Shown: in pieces, positions 9,435 to 17,789 of the stretch
Numbering within the stretch: position 1 is the first letter of the stretch
Layout: every line of letters starts with the position of its first letter
NCBI RefSeq assembly: GCF_014170375.1
Contig: NZ_LZZW01000018.1
Span: 1-64,000 of the forward strand
Direction: 5' to 3'
DNA length: 64,000 bases
From: Variovorax sp. UMC13
GTDB lineage: Bacteria > Pseudomonadota > Gammaproteobacteria > Burkholderiales > Burkholderiaceae_C
The notes under the pieces: model-generated
Told to the model about the DNA's origin: nothing
Seen by the model: only the letters and a program-made list of their open reading frames with translations
Databases searched by the model: none
Program-made: the position numbers and the translations under genes

Positions 9435-12400
9435 ATGCGCCTTCTTCGACACCTTCTTCCGGCCTGCTGGGTGGGCCTGGCCTGCGCCGCGCAGGCCGAG
9501 GCGCCGCTGCGCCCGCCCGAGGTGGCGCTGGCCGCCGAGCCCTTGTTCGCCCGCGCCGCGCGCGTGAAGCCGAACATGGTGCTGGACCTGTCGGTCGAAT
9601 TCCCGACCACCGGCGCGGCCTACCGCGGCGCCTTCGACATCCGCACCACCTACGTCGGCTACTGGGACCCGCTGGGCTGCTACGACTACGCCGTGGCCGA
9701 CGGCTATTTCCGGCGCAGCGCCGACGCACGCCAGGACGGCGAAGGCATCGCCTGCGCCGACCAGTGGAGCGGCAACATGCTCAACTGGGCCGCCTCCTCG
9801 GCCATCGACATGCTGCGCTATGCGATGACCGGCGGTGACCGGGTGGTCGACACCGCCAGTTCGACCGTGCTGCAGCGGGCCGTGCTGCGCGACGATTTTT
9901 ACAACTCGGCCCGCTACTTCCCGGCCCGCACGCTCAGCGGGCAGCTCGACCGGCTCACGCCGCTGGTGGCGCGCGGCCAGGTGAAGGCCGGCGGCAGCCT
10001 GCGCATCGCCAGTTGCCGCAACCTGCTGTTCGTCGGCAGCGCGAGCACCGGCCAGTGCGGCGCGCCCGGCGCCAACCAGGCCTACGGGCCGGGCGGCCCG
10101 GCGCCATACCTGGCGCGGGTGCAGGTCTGCGGCGGGGCCGAGGGCGCGAGGCGCAGCGATCTCTGCTTCGCCTATCCCAGCGGCCATGCCAAACCCGTCG
10201 GCGCCATCCAGACGTACGCCGACCGGATGCGCTTCGCCGCCTTCGGCTACCTGATGGACAACCGCAATGCGCGCTACGGCGGCGTGCTGCGCGTGCCGAT
10301 GAAGTTCGCCGGCCCGAGCGGGCAGGGGGCCCGCTTCGAGAATATCGCCAACGAGGCGGCCGAATGGGATGCCCGGACCGGCGTGCTCGTGCGCAACCCG
10401 CTGGCCGCGGAGGAGGGCCTGAGCGGCGTGCTGAACTACCTCAACCAGTTCGGGCGCACCGGGCCGGTGGCCGGCAGCTACAAGGGGCTGGACCCGGTCG
10501 GCGAGCTGTACTACGAGTCGCTGCGCTACCTGCAGGGACGGCCGCCGTCGCCCCAGGCCACGGCGGGCCTGACGCCGGCCATGAAGGACGGCTTCCCGGT
10601 CTACAACCAGACCCGCCACTGGGGCCTGGGCGAACGCGCGCGCTGGGATCCGGTGGTCGAGGGCTGCCAGCGCAACCACGTGCTGGCCATCGGCGACCTC
10701 TACACACACCACGACCAGTCGCTGCCGGGCCTGCGCAACGACGGGCTCGACGGTTGGCCGGGCGGCTTCCGCGCCCCCGATCCCGCCCACCTGGAGCCCG
10801 ACGCCGCCCAGTGGAGCCGCATCGTCGGCGCCTTCGAGAACGACGAGTCGCTGGCCTACACCCACCCCTCGGGCAAGGCCGGCCTGCGCACGCGCGGCAA
10901 CGCGGGCGGCCCGCGCGCCTTCGCCTTCCGCAGCGGCACGCCCATCGGCGCGCGCAACATGGCCACGCTCGCCACGGGCGCCGACGCCGGTTCGCTGGCC
11001 TGGGCGGGGCTGGCCTACTGGGCGCGCACCCAGCGCATCCGCGACGACCATCCGGCGCTGCGCGTGAAAACCTACACCATCGACGTCGACGAGCGCGGCG
11101 ACGGCACGCTGCGCCAGGCCCAGCGGGGCAGCGCCGCCTACCTGGCGGCCAAGTACGGCGGCTTCGACGACCGCAACGACGACGGCAACCCCTTCGTCAC
11201 GGTCCGCGGCGCGGGCGGCGACGAGGTGGTGTCGAACGCGGAGTGGGCCGCGGGCGTGGACGACGACGGTTTCCCGAAGCCGGCGAGCTACTTCCTCGCG
11301 AGCCAGCCGCAGGCTTTGATCGCGGCGATCCGCGGGATCTTCCGCGACGCCGCCGCCGCGAGCGGCAGCACCGCGGGCGGTGCCGCGGCCAGCGAGCGCG
11401 TGACGCGCGGCGGCACGCAGCTCTACGTGCCGCAGCTCGACAGCAGCCAGTGGTCGGGCTCGCTGCTGGCCTATCCCTTGCGCTACGACGCGGACCAGGG
11501 CGGGGTGAGCCGGGGCGCGACGCCCCTCTGGGACGCGGGCGAGCGCCTCAGCGGCAATCCGGCCGCGGTGCCGCCGCTGGCACCCCGCGATCCCGCGAGC
11601 CGGCGCATCTTCACCCAGCGCGGCAGCGGGCAGGGCGTCGAGTTCCTGTGGCGCGAACTGCGCAGCGACGCCGTGCTGGCCGCGGCCCTGGACCGGGCGC
11701 CGTTCGCGCCCGACGGCGAGGCCGACGGCCTGGGCGAGGCCCGGGTCGCCTACCTGCGCGGCGAGCGCAGCCGCGAGGCCGAGGGCGCTGGCGGCGTCTT
11801 CCGCACGCGCGGCTCGGTGATGGGCGACGTCGTCAACGCCACACCGCTGTGGGTCGGCCCGCCCAGTGCCGCGCTGCAGGGGCCGGGCTATGCGGACTTC
11901 CTGGCCGCGCACCGGGCGCGCCGGGCCGTGGTGTACGTCGGCGCCAACGACGGCATGCTGCACGCCTTCGCGGCCGACGACGGCAGCGAGCTCTTCGCCT
12001 ATGTGCCGCGCGCGGTGTCGGCCAGGCTCGCGGCCTACACCTCGCCCGCCTATGTGCACCAGCCTTTCGTCGATGGCAGTCCGGCCGCAGGCGAGGTCCA
12101 GGGTGCCGATGGCACCTGGCGGACGATGCTGGTGTCGGGCCTGGGCGGCGGCGCGCGCGGCGTGTTCGCGCTCGACGTGAGCAGGCCCGAGCAGTTCTCC
12201 GCGTCGCAGGTGCGCTGGGAATTCACCGACGCGGACGATGCCGACATCGGCCACGTGACCCAGGCGCCGCGCTTGCTGCGCCTGCGCACAGCGGCGGCGC
12301 AGCAGGGCCGCCCGGCCGCCTACCGATGGTTCGCGGTGGTGCCTTCGGGCTTCAACAACGGCCATCCGCGCGGGGCCGGCGCGCTGTTCCTGCTGGCGCT

Positions 12401-13379
12401 CGACAAGGCGCCCGGCGAGTCCTGGGCCCTGGGGCGCAACTACCACAAGATCGTGCTGCCGCCGCCGGCCGAGCGCACGCTGCCCAATGCCCTCGGCCCG
12501 GTCGGCGACCAGGTGGGCGCGGACGGCGCCACCCGGACGCTCTACGCCGGCGACATCCAGGGCAACGTATGGAAGTTCGACTTCACACGGGACGCGCCCT
12601 GGACGGCCGCCAACGCGCTGGCCTTCGCCGGCGCGCCGCTGATGGTCACGCGGGACGCGGCGGGCCGGCGCCAGCCCATCACCGTCGCGCCGGAGGTCGG
12701 CCGAGGGCCCGACGGCGGGGCGATCCTGCTGTTCGGCACCGGCCAGTTCGTGGCGCCCGAGGACCTGGGCAGCCGCGCCGTGCAGTCCATCTATGCGGTG
12801 CACGACAGCGGGTCGCCGCTGCCGGACGACGGCGCCCGCACGCAGCTGCAGGGCCGCCGCGTGGCGGCCGAAGGCACGCGCTTCACGGTCACGGGCGATG
12901 CCTTCGCCTTCGGTCCCTACGCAGCGGGCGGCGGCTCGCGGCGCGGCTGGTACTTCGACCTGCCGGACGCCGAGGCGCGCGGCGAGCGCCAGGTGTCCCG
13001 CATGGTGCTGAGCGACGGCTACCTGTTCTTCAACACGCTGATCCCGCACCCCGATGCCTGCGGCACGGGCGGTGGCGGCCACAGCTGCGCGGTGAATGCG
13101 ATGACCGGCCTGTCGGAGGGCCCGACCTGCATCCCCTCGACGGTCGGCATGCCCGGCGCGCCGCTGGTGCTGCAGGCGGGCGATGGCGCCTTCAGCCGGA
13201 CCGACGCCTTCGGGCGCCGCACCGACACGCGCAAGCTCGAGGTCGTCAGCATCGGCACCGGGACGGGCAACGGCCCGGGCGTGTCCATCGACCGGCCGCT
13301 CGCCGGCGACAAGGTCAGCCGCGTGGCAGGGCGCCTGAACTGGCGCCGGGTGCTCGACTTCAAGGAGCTGAAGCCATGA
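9435..13379 (+). CDS. pilY1: Type IV pilus tip adhesin/assembly protein PilY1
   Basis: The protein has about 1314 residues. ATG 9435 is preferred because AGGGAG stands at the right distance; ATG 9417 overlaps the pilX stop and would add six residues. A signal peptide (MRLLRHLLPACWVGLACAAQA) is followed by a long N-terminal domain and a C-terminal quinoprotein-like beta-propeller with the PilY1 hallmark VVYVGANDGMLHAFAADDGSELFAYVP (read from 11930). Where many PilY1 proteins carry a von Willebrand A domain with a DxSxS metal site, this one has MVLDLSVEFPTTGAAYRG, so the metal site seems lost. It sits at the pilus tip and affects adhesion and retraction. Confidence 0.9.
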   Translation: MRLLRHLLPACWVGLACAAQAEAPLRPPEVALAAEPLFARAARVKPNMVLDLSVEFPTTGAAYRGAFDIRTTYVGYWDPLGCYDYAVADGYFRRSADARQDGEGIACADQWSGNMLNWAASSAIDMLRYAMTGGDRVVDTASSTVLQRAVLRDDFYNSARYFPARTLSGQLDRLTPLVARGQVKAGGSLRIASCRNLLFVGSASTGQCGAPGANQAYGPGGPAPYLARVQVCGGAEGARRSDLCFAYPSGHAKPVGAIQTYADRMRFAAFGYLMDNRNARYGGVLRVPMKFAGPSGQGARFENIANEAAEWDARTGVLVRNPLAAEEGLSGVLNYLNQFGRTGPVAGSYKGLDPVGELYYESLRYLQGRPPSPQATAGLTPAMKDGFPVYNQTRHWGLGERARWDPVVEGCQRNHVLAIGDLYTHHDQSLPGLRNDGLDGWPGGFRAPDPAHLEPDAAQWSRIVGAFENDESLAYTHPSGKAGLRTRGNAGGPRAFAFRSGTPIGARNMATLATGADAGSLAWAGLAYWARTQRIRDDHPALRVKTYTIDVDERGDGTLRQAQRGSAAYLAAKYGGFDDRNDDGNPFVTVRGAGGDEVVSNAEWAAGVDDDGFPKPASYFLASQPQALIAAIRGIFRDAAAASGSTAGGAAASERVTRGGTQLYVPQLDSSQWSGSLLAYPLRYDADQGGVSRGATPLWDAGERLSGNPAAVPPLAPRDPASRRIFTQRGSGQGVEFLWRELRSDAVLAAALDRAPFAPDGEADGLGEARVAYLRGERSREAEGAGGVFRTRGSVMGDVVNATPLWVGPPSAALQGPGYADFLAAHRARRAVVYVGANDGMLHAFAADDGSELFAYVPRAVSARLAAYTSPAYVHQPFVDGSPAAGEVQGADGTWRTMLVSGLGGGARGVFALDVSRPEQFSASQVRWEFTDADDADIGHVTQAPRLLRLRTAAAQQGRPAAYRWFAVVPSGFNNGHPRGAGALFLLALDKAPGESWALGRNYHKIVLPPPAERTLPNALGPVGDQVGADGATRTLYAGDIQGNVWKFDFTRDAPWTAANALAFAGAPLMVTRDAAGRRQPITVAPEVGRGPDGGAILLFGTGQFVAPEDLGSRAVQSIYAVHDSGSPLPDDGARTQLQGRRVAAEGTRFTVTGDAFAFGPYAAGGGSRRGWYFDLPDAEARGERQVSRMVLSDGYLFFNTLIPHPDACGTGGGGHSCAVNAMTGLSEGPTCIPSTVGMPGAPLVLQAGDGAFSRTDAFGRRTDTRKLEVVSIGTGTGNGPGVSIDRPLAGDKVSRVAGRLNWRRVLDFKELKP

Positions 13380-13804
13380 GGCGCTGCAGCTCGGCCCCGA
13401 GCCGGGGCTTCACGCTGATGGAACTGATGATCGCCCTGGTCGTCCTCGCCATCTTGGCGGCGATCGCCTATCCCTCCTACCTCGACGCGTTGCGCAAGGG
13501 CTGGCGCGCCGAGGCGCGCGCCGCGCTGATGCAGGAGATGCAGCAGCAGGAACGTTTCTACACCCAGCGCGCGCGCTACCGCGACACGGTCTTCGCCAGC
13601 GACTCGGGCCTGGGCACGGGCACCGGCCGGTACACGCTGACGCTCGATGCCTGCGAGGGAGCGTCCGATGCACGACGCTGCATCCGGCTGCAGGCTTCGC
13701 TGCGGAGCGGCTTTTCCGATCCGCAGGTCCGCTCGCTCTGGCTGGACAGCCGGGGCGAGAAGGGCTGCAACGGCACGGCAGCGCCACGGGCGTGCTGGCC
13801 ATGA
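13376..13804 (+). CDS. pilE: Type IV pilin-like protein PilE
   Basis: The 142-aa prepilin has the canonical processing site and helix RGFTLMELMIALVVLAILAA, with glutamate 5 after the cleavage site, then a small C-terminal domain with cysteines (DACEG, ARRC, KGC, RAC) able to form disulfides. It follows pilY1 with an ATGA overlap, the usual place of the PilE-type minor pilin in beta- and gammaproteobacterial minor pilin operons. It is probably not the major pilin, which is normally encoded elsewhere. Confidence 0.87.
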   Translation: MRRCSSAPSRGFTLMELMIALVVLAILAAIAYPSYLDALRKGWRAEARAALMQEMQQQERFYTQRARYRDTVFASDSGLGTGTGRYTLTLDACEGASDARRCIRLQASLRSGFSDPQVRSLWLDSRGEKGCNGTAAPRACWP

Positions 13805-14334
13805 CGAGGTCCGCGCGCGGCGGCGGGGGCTTCACGCTGGTGGAACTGCTGGTGGTGCTGGCGCTGCTCGCCGTGCTGGCGATGCTGGCCGTCCCCGGTT
13901 TTCGCGGCCTGCTGCTCAACCAGCGGCTGGCGGCCGGCACCGGCGACTTCCTCGCCGCCTTGAGCCTGGCGCGCGTCGAAGCGCTCCGGCGCTCGCAGAG
14001 CGTCAGCGTGGTGCCGCTGGAGCGCGACTGGGGCAGCGGCTGGCAGGTGCAGGTCCTGCAGGGCGGCGAGACCACAAGCCTGCGGCGCTTCGAGCCCCTG
14101 CGCGAAGGCGTGACGGTCGACACGCTGGGCAACGGCTTCGATCGCGCGGTCCGCTACGACGCCAACGGCTTCGCCGGCGGCAGCAAGGGCATCAACGCGC
14201 TGGGCTGCCTGACCCTCCGAGCCGACACCGGGCGGCGCCGTTCGATCGTGATCCCGGCGTCGGGCCGGCCCAAGCTGTGCGACCCCGACAAGGCCGGCGA
14301 TTGCGGCCTGGGGCGCTGCGGCAGCCAGCGCTGA
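13801..14334 (+). CDS. fimT: GspH/FimT family pseudopilin
   Basis: The 177-aa protein has the prepilin segment GFTLVELLVVLALLAVLAML, and its body (LLLNQRLAAGTGDFLAALSLARVEAL) matches the GspH/FimT domain (FimT/FimU). FimT-type minor pilins have been linked to DNA binding during natural transformation. ATG 13801 overlaps the pilE stop (ATGA). A GTG nine bases upstream is in frame but less likely. It is the last gene of the pilus operon and converges on nrdR with only 10 bases between the stops. Confidence 0.87.
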   Translation: MTRSARGGGGFTLVELLVVLALLAVLAMLAVPGFRGLLLNQRLAAGTGDFLAALSLARVEALRRSQSVSVVPLERDWGSGWQVQVLQGGETTSLRRFEPLREGVTVDTLGNGFDRAVRYDANGFAGGSKGINALGCLTLRADTGRRRSIVIPASGRPKLCDPDKAGDCGLGRCGSQR

Positions 14335-14344
14335 GAACGAGGAC

Positions 14345-14788
14345 TCAGATGTCCCGCAGCAGTTGCCGGAACTCGTCCACGTCCTCGAAGCTGCGGTAGA
14401 CCGAGGCGAAGCGCACGTAGGCCACCTTGTCGAGCTTCTTGAGTTCGCGCATCACCAGTTCGCCGACCTTGGTCGAGTCGATCTCGCGCAGGCCGCTGGA
14501 CAGCAGGCGCTGGTCGATGCGCAGCAGCGCGCCGTCGATCTGCTCGATGCTCACCGGCCGCTTGCGCAGCGCCAGCATCATCGAGGCGCGCACCTTCTTG
14601 GAGTCGAAGTCGGCGCGGCTGCCGTCCTTCTTGACCACGACCGGGAAGTTGACGTCCGGCCGCTCGTAGGTGGTGAAGCGCTTGTCGCAGTCGCCGCACT
14701 GGCGACGGCGGCGCACGAAGTCGCCGTCTTCCGAGACCCGGGTCTCGACGACCTGGGTCTCGGCATGGCCGCAGAACGGACACTTCAT
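14345..14788 (-). CDS. nrdR: NrdR, ribonucleotide reductase repressor
   Basis: The 147-aa regulator has an N-terminal zinc ribbon (MKCPFCGH and CGDCDKRF, four cysteines) and an ATP-cone domain ([20 protein letters not shown]). NrdR senses ATP/dATP and binds NrdR boxes in front of nrd genes to repress ribonucleotide reductase. The length is typical. It lies 26 bases after glyA on the same strand, a common betaproteobacterial pairing, and is probably read through from glyA. Confidence 0.96.
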   Translation of the reverse strand: MKCPFCGHAETQVVETRVSEDGDFVRRRRQCGDCDKRFTTYERPDVNFPVVVKKDGSRADFDSKKVRASMMLALRKRPVSIEQIDGALLRIDQRLLSSGLREIDSTKVGELVMRELKKLDKVAYVRFASVYRSFEDVDEFRQLLRDI

Positions 14789-14814
14789 GCTGCGGGCGGC
14801 CTAGGCGGAACAGC

Positions 14815-16059
14815 TCAACGGTAGACCGGGAACCGGCTCGTCAGCGCATGCACCTTGGCGCGCACGGCATCGATGTTCGCCGCATCGCGCGGGTTCTCGA
14901 GCACGTCCGCCACCAGGTTGGCCGTCAGGCGCGCTTCCTCGTCCTTGAAGCCGCGCGTGGTCATGGCCGGCGTGCCGATGCGCACGCCGCTGGTCACCAT
15001 CGGCTTCTCGGGATCGTTGGGGATCGCGTTCTTGTTGATCGTCATGTGGGCCGCGCCCAGCACCGCTTCGGCTTCCTTGCCGGTGATGCCCTTGGCGCGC
15101 AGGTCGACCAGCATCACGTGGCTTTCGGTGCGTCCGCTCACGATGCGCAGGCCGCGCTCGGTCAGCGTGTCGGCCACGATCTTGGCGTTCTTCACCACCT
15201 GTTGCTGGTAGGCCTTGAACTCGGGCGTCATGGCTTCCTTGAACGCGACCGCCTTGGCGGCGATCACGTGCATCAGGGGGCCGCCCTGCAGGCCGGGGAA
15301 GATCGCGCTGTTGATCGCCTTCTCGTGCTGCGACTTCATCAGGATGATGCCGCCGCGCGGGCCGCGCAGGCTCTTGTGCGTGGTCGAGGTCACTATGTCG
15401 GCATGCGGCACCGGGTTGGGGTACACGCCCGCGGCCACCAGGCCGGCGTAGTGGGCGATGTCGACCATGAAGATCGCGCCGACGTCCTTGGCCACCTTGG
15501 CGAAGCGTTCGAAGTCGATGTGCAGCGAGTAGGCCGAGGCGCCCGCGATGATCAGCTTGGGCTTGTGCTCGTGCGCCTTGCGCTCCATCGCGTCGTAGTC
15601 GATGGCTTCGTTGGCGTCCAGGCCGTAGCTCACCACGTTGAACCACTTGCCGCTCATGTTCAGCGGCATGCCGTGGGTCAGGTGGCCGCCTTCGGCCAGG
15701 CTCATGCCCATGATGGTGTCGCCGGGCTTGAGGAAGGCCAGCATCACGGCTTCGTTGGCCGAGGCGCCGCAATGGGGCTGCACGTTGGCGGCGTCGGCGC
15801 CGAAGATCTGCTTGACGCGGTCGATGGCCAGCTGCTCGGCCACGTCCACATGCTCGCAACCGCCGTAGTAGCGCTTGCCCGGGTAGCCTTCGGCGTATTT
15901 GTTGGTGAGCTGCGAGCCCTGGGCCTGCATCACGGCCGGCGAGGCGTAGTTCTCGCTGGCGATCAGTTCGATGTGGTGTTCCTGGCGTGCGTTCTCGGCT
16001 TGGATCGCAGCCCAGATTTCGGGGTCGGTCTGTTCGACCAGGATGTCGCGGTGGTACAT
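14815..16059 (-). CDS. glyA: GlyA, serine hydroxymethyltransferase
   Basis: The 414-aa PLP enzyme interconverts serine and glycine with tetrahydrofolate and is the main source of one-carbon units. The start at 16059 gives [19 protein letters not shown], and a purine-rich AAAGGAC precedes it. Motifs include [16 protein letters not shown], the YYGGCEHVD segment, and the cofactor lysine in [14 protein letters not shown]. The length is equal to that of characterised enzymes. The 220 bases upstream hold no gene, and I could not identify a known riboswitch there. Confidence 0.97.
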   Translation of the reverse strand: MYHRDILVEQTDPEIWAAIQAENARQEHHIELIASENYASPAVMQAQGSQLTNKYAEGYPGKRYYGGCEHVDVAEQLAIDRVKQIFGADAANVQPHCGASANEAVMLAFLKPGDTIMGMSLAEGGHLTHGMPLNMSGKWFNVVSYGLDANEAIDYDAMERKAHEHKPKLIIAGASAYSLHIDFERFAKVAKDVGAIFMVDIAHYAGLVAAGVYPNPVPHADIVTSTTHKSLRGPRGGIILMKSQHEKAINSAIFPGLQGGPLMHVIAAKAVAFKEAMTPEFKAYQQQVVKNAKIVADTLTERGLRIVSGRTESHVMLVDLRAKGITGKEAEAVLGAAHMTINKNAIPNDPEKPMVTSGVRIGTPAMTTRGFKDEEARLTANLVADVLENPRDAANIDAVRAKVHALTSRFPVYR

Positions 16060-16279
16060 GGCAGTCCTTTGAAGACGGTGGTCCTTGTCTGTTCTTCTGA
16101 GATGAAACAACAAGGGCTGCCCAGGCGAACGGCTGATCGCCCGGAGGCCGGGCGGCACGCTTCCCAGTGGTATTCCACGTCAGCGCCATCCGCAGCAAGA
16201 AGAGGGATGGCACCTATCGCCAGTCGCGTACCTCGCGAGTGTAGCCCAGCGTCGCCGGGCCGCGTCGGCGCAGGGCCGA

Positions 16280-17119
16280 TCAGGAGGCCGCGAGCAGCGC
16301 CACCTTCTGCGGCGGCGCGACCTCGGGCTTGGCGGCCGGGGCCGGCGCCACGATCGGGATCGGCTGGGTGCGGGTGGCCGCGGGCGGCGTCACCGGCAGC
16401 GAGCGGCCGTCGGCCACCAGGCGCAGCCGTTCGTGTTCGGCCATCACCTTGCCGGTGTAGCCGCCGTCGTCGTCGAGGTTGGCCGCGCCCACGTAGTAGC
16501 GCAGGCCGGCTTCCAGCGAGCCGGCGCGGGCGATGCATTCCTGCAGCACCTTGACGCCGACGCGCATGTTGGTGATCGGGTCGAAGGCGGTGAGCGTGCC
16601 GCCCGCGCTTTCGTACTTGTCGACGTGCACCCGGGTCATGACCTGCATCAGGCCCTGCGCGCCGACCTGGCTCTGCGCGAAGGGGTTGAAGCTGGACTCG
16701 ACCGCCATGATCGCGAGGATCAGCGTGGGATCGAGCTTGGTGCGCTGGCCCAGCTGGTAGGCCTCGGCCACCAGCACGCTCAGCGGCTCGGCCGCGACGC
16801 GGTACTTCTTGCTCAGCCAGAAGGCCACCGCGGCCTGCTGCTTGGGCAGGTCCTTGGGGCTGGCCGCGGTCGTGCGGTCGATCGCGTTCGGCTCGAGCGC
16901 CGTGGCTTCCGGTGCCGGCTTGCGCGACTCCAGCCAGCTCATGAGGTGGACTTCGCCGCTTTCGCGCAAGTCCGGCCGGGCCATCAATGCGAGCACCACG
17001 AACACCGTGGCCAGGCCCAGCAGGGCGAAGCCGTTGTGCGTGATCTCGAAAAAGCCGTCGACCACGTCGGACCCGAATGTCCGTAGCCCGCGGGCTGTGG
17101 CCTCCAACGCCTTGTTCAT
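16280..17119 (-). CDS. Membrane-anchored lytic transglycosylase
   Basis: The 279-aa protein has one N-terminal membrane helix (GFALLGLATVFVVLALMA, about residues 30-47) and a periplasmic SLT domain. The domain has the catalytic glutamate in ILAIMAVESSFNPFAQS, followed by the family motifs GAQGLMQVM and GLRYYVGA. Such enzymes cleave peptidoglycan glycan strands with formation of 1,6-anhydro ends. The C-terminus is alanine/proline-rich and unlikely to be folded. It is on the glyA strand, 220 bases upstream of glyA, and probably has its own promoter. Confidence 0.88.
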   Translation of the reverse strand: MNKALEATARGLRTFGSDVVDGFFEITHNGFALLGLATVFVVLALMARPDLRESGEVHLMSWLESRKPAPEATALEPNAIDRTTAASPKDLPKQQAAVAFWLSKKYRVAAEPLSVLVAEAYQLGQRTKLDPTLILAIMAVESSFNPFAQSQVGAQGLMQVMTRVHVDKYESAGGTLTAFDPITNMRVGVKVLQECIARAGSLEAGLRYYVGAANLDDDGGYTGKVMAEHERLRLVADGRSLPVTPPAATRTQPIPIVAPAPAAKPEVAPPQKVALLAAS

Positions 17120-17789
17120 CGTTTTCCTTTCTGTGCGGCGCCTGAAAGCTCTGGGCCCTGGGGGGCGGCGGAGAATTCAAACGACAGCGCTTGGATTGGT
17201 ACGTACCAGGTGAGCGCGAGGAGGGAAGTGCGCTACAGCCTGATGAGCCGAAGCAGGTTCGGCGGCGGAAAGAGAGAAGGCCCGGCGCGGCGGTAGGGGG
17301 CGCGGGGCGACGGCGGATTCTAGGAGTGGCCAAATACCGGGTCAAGCATAAAGATATCGATCGTTATTCTTTCATGATTGAAAGGAACGCTGACTTTCGG
17401 CTTATTTCGCGTGGTAGGCGATGGACAAACGGTGTTGCCTGACGCGCCGGGAAGGCCTAATCTGACGCGGTCCGATCGGTGATCGGGCATCGCCGACATC
17501 CCGGACATCCGGTGCAAGCCCAACGGTCCGGCGACGAAGGCAACAACGGCGGCAATCTCTTGCTGCCAGCGACGGCGGAACCATTCAACTTCCGCCCGAG
17601 CGCCCAGATGGCATGGGTCTTGTGCCCGCCATCGAGCCCGGTGCGTGACTCGGTCATGCACCGGGCTTTCTCTTTGGAGCGCCGCATTCGGCGCGCGAAG
17701 TGCGACATGCTGCGCGCCGGCGCTTCGTACACGCTGTTTCAGGATGTGCGTGCGTCACGGCCGCCAATCAATTGCGGCACACTCGCGCG
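17120..17789. other. 670-bp gap without a convincing gene; possible structured RNA
   Basis: Short open frames here have no family features. Position 17433-17463 holds a weak sigma70-like pair (TTGCCT, 17-base spacer, TAATCT) reading to the right. Next comes a stretch able to fold (GATCGGGCA near 17478 with TGCCC..CATC near 17625, and GGCGGCAA/TTGCTGCC around 17551-17570), then the strong terminator at 17635-17674. A non-coding RNA of roughly 200 nt is possible but unproven. Confidence 0.35.
17635..17674 (+). terminator. Rho-independent terminator
   Basis: A perfect 10-bp stem (AGCCCGGTGC at 17635-17644, GCACCGGGCT at 17658-17667) with a 13-nt loop is followed by a T-rich run TTCTCTTT on the plus strand. 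No annotated plus-strand gene ends upstream within 3 kb, so it must end an unrecognised transcript. Confidence 0.75.

Noticed and set aside
17231..17275. CTGATGAG followed by a GCCGAA/TTCGGC hairpin, looking like a hammerhead ribozyme core
   Set aside because: The strand after stem II reads GGCGGAAAG instead of the required GAA directly after the stem, so the catalytic core is not complete.
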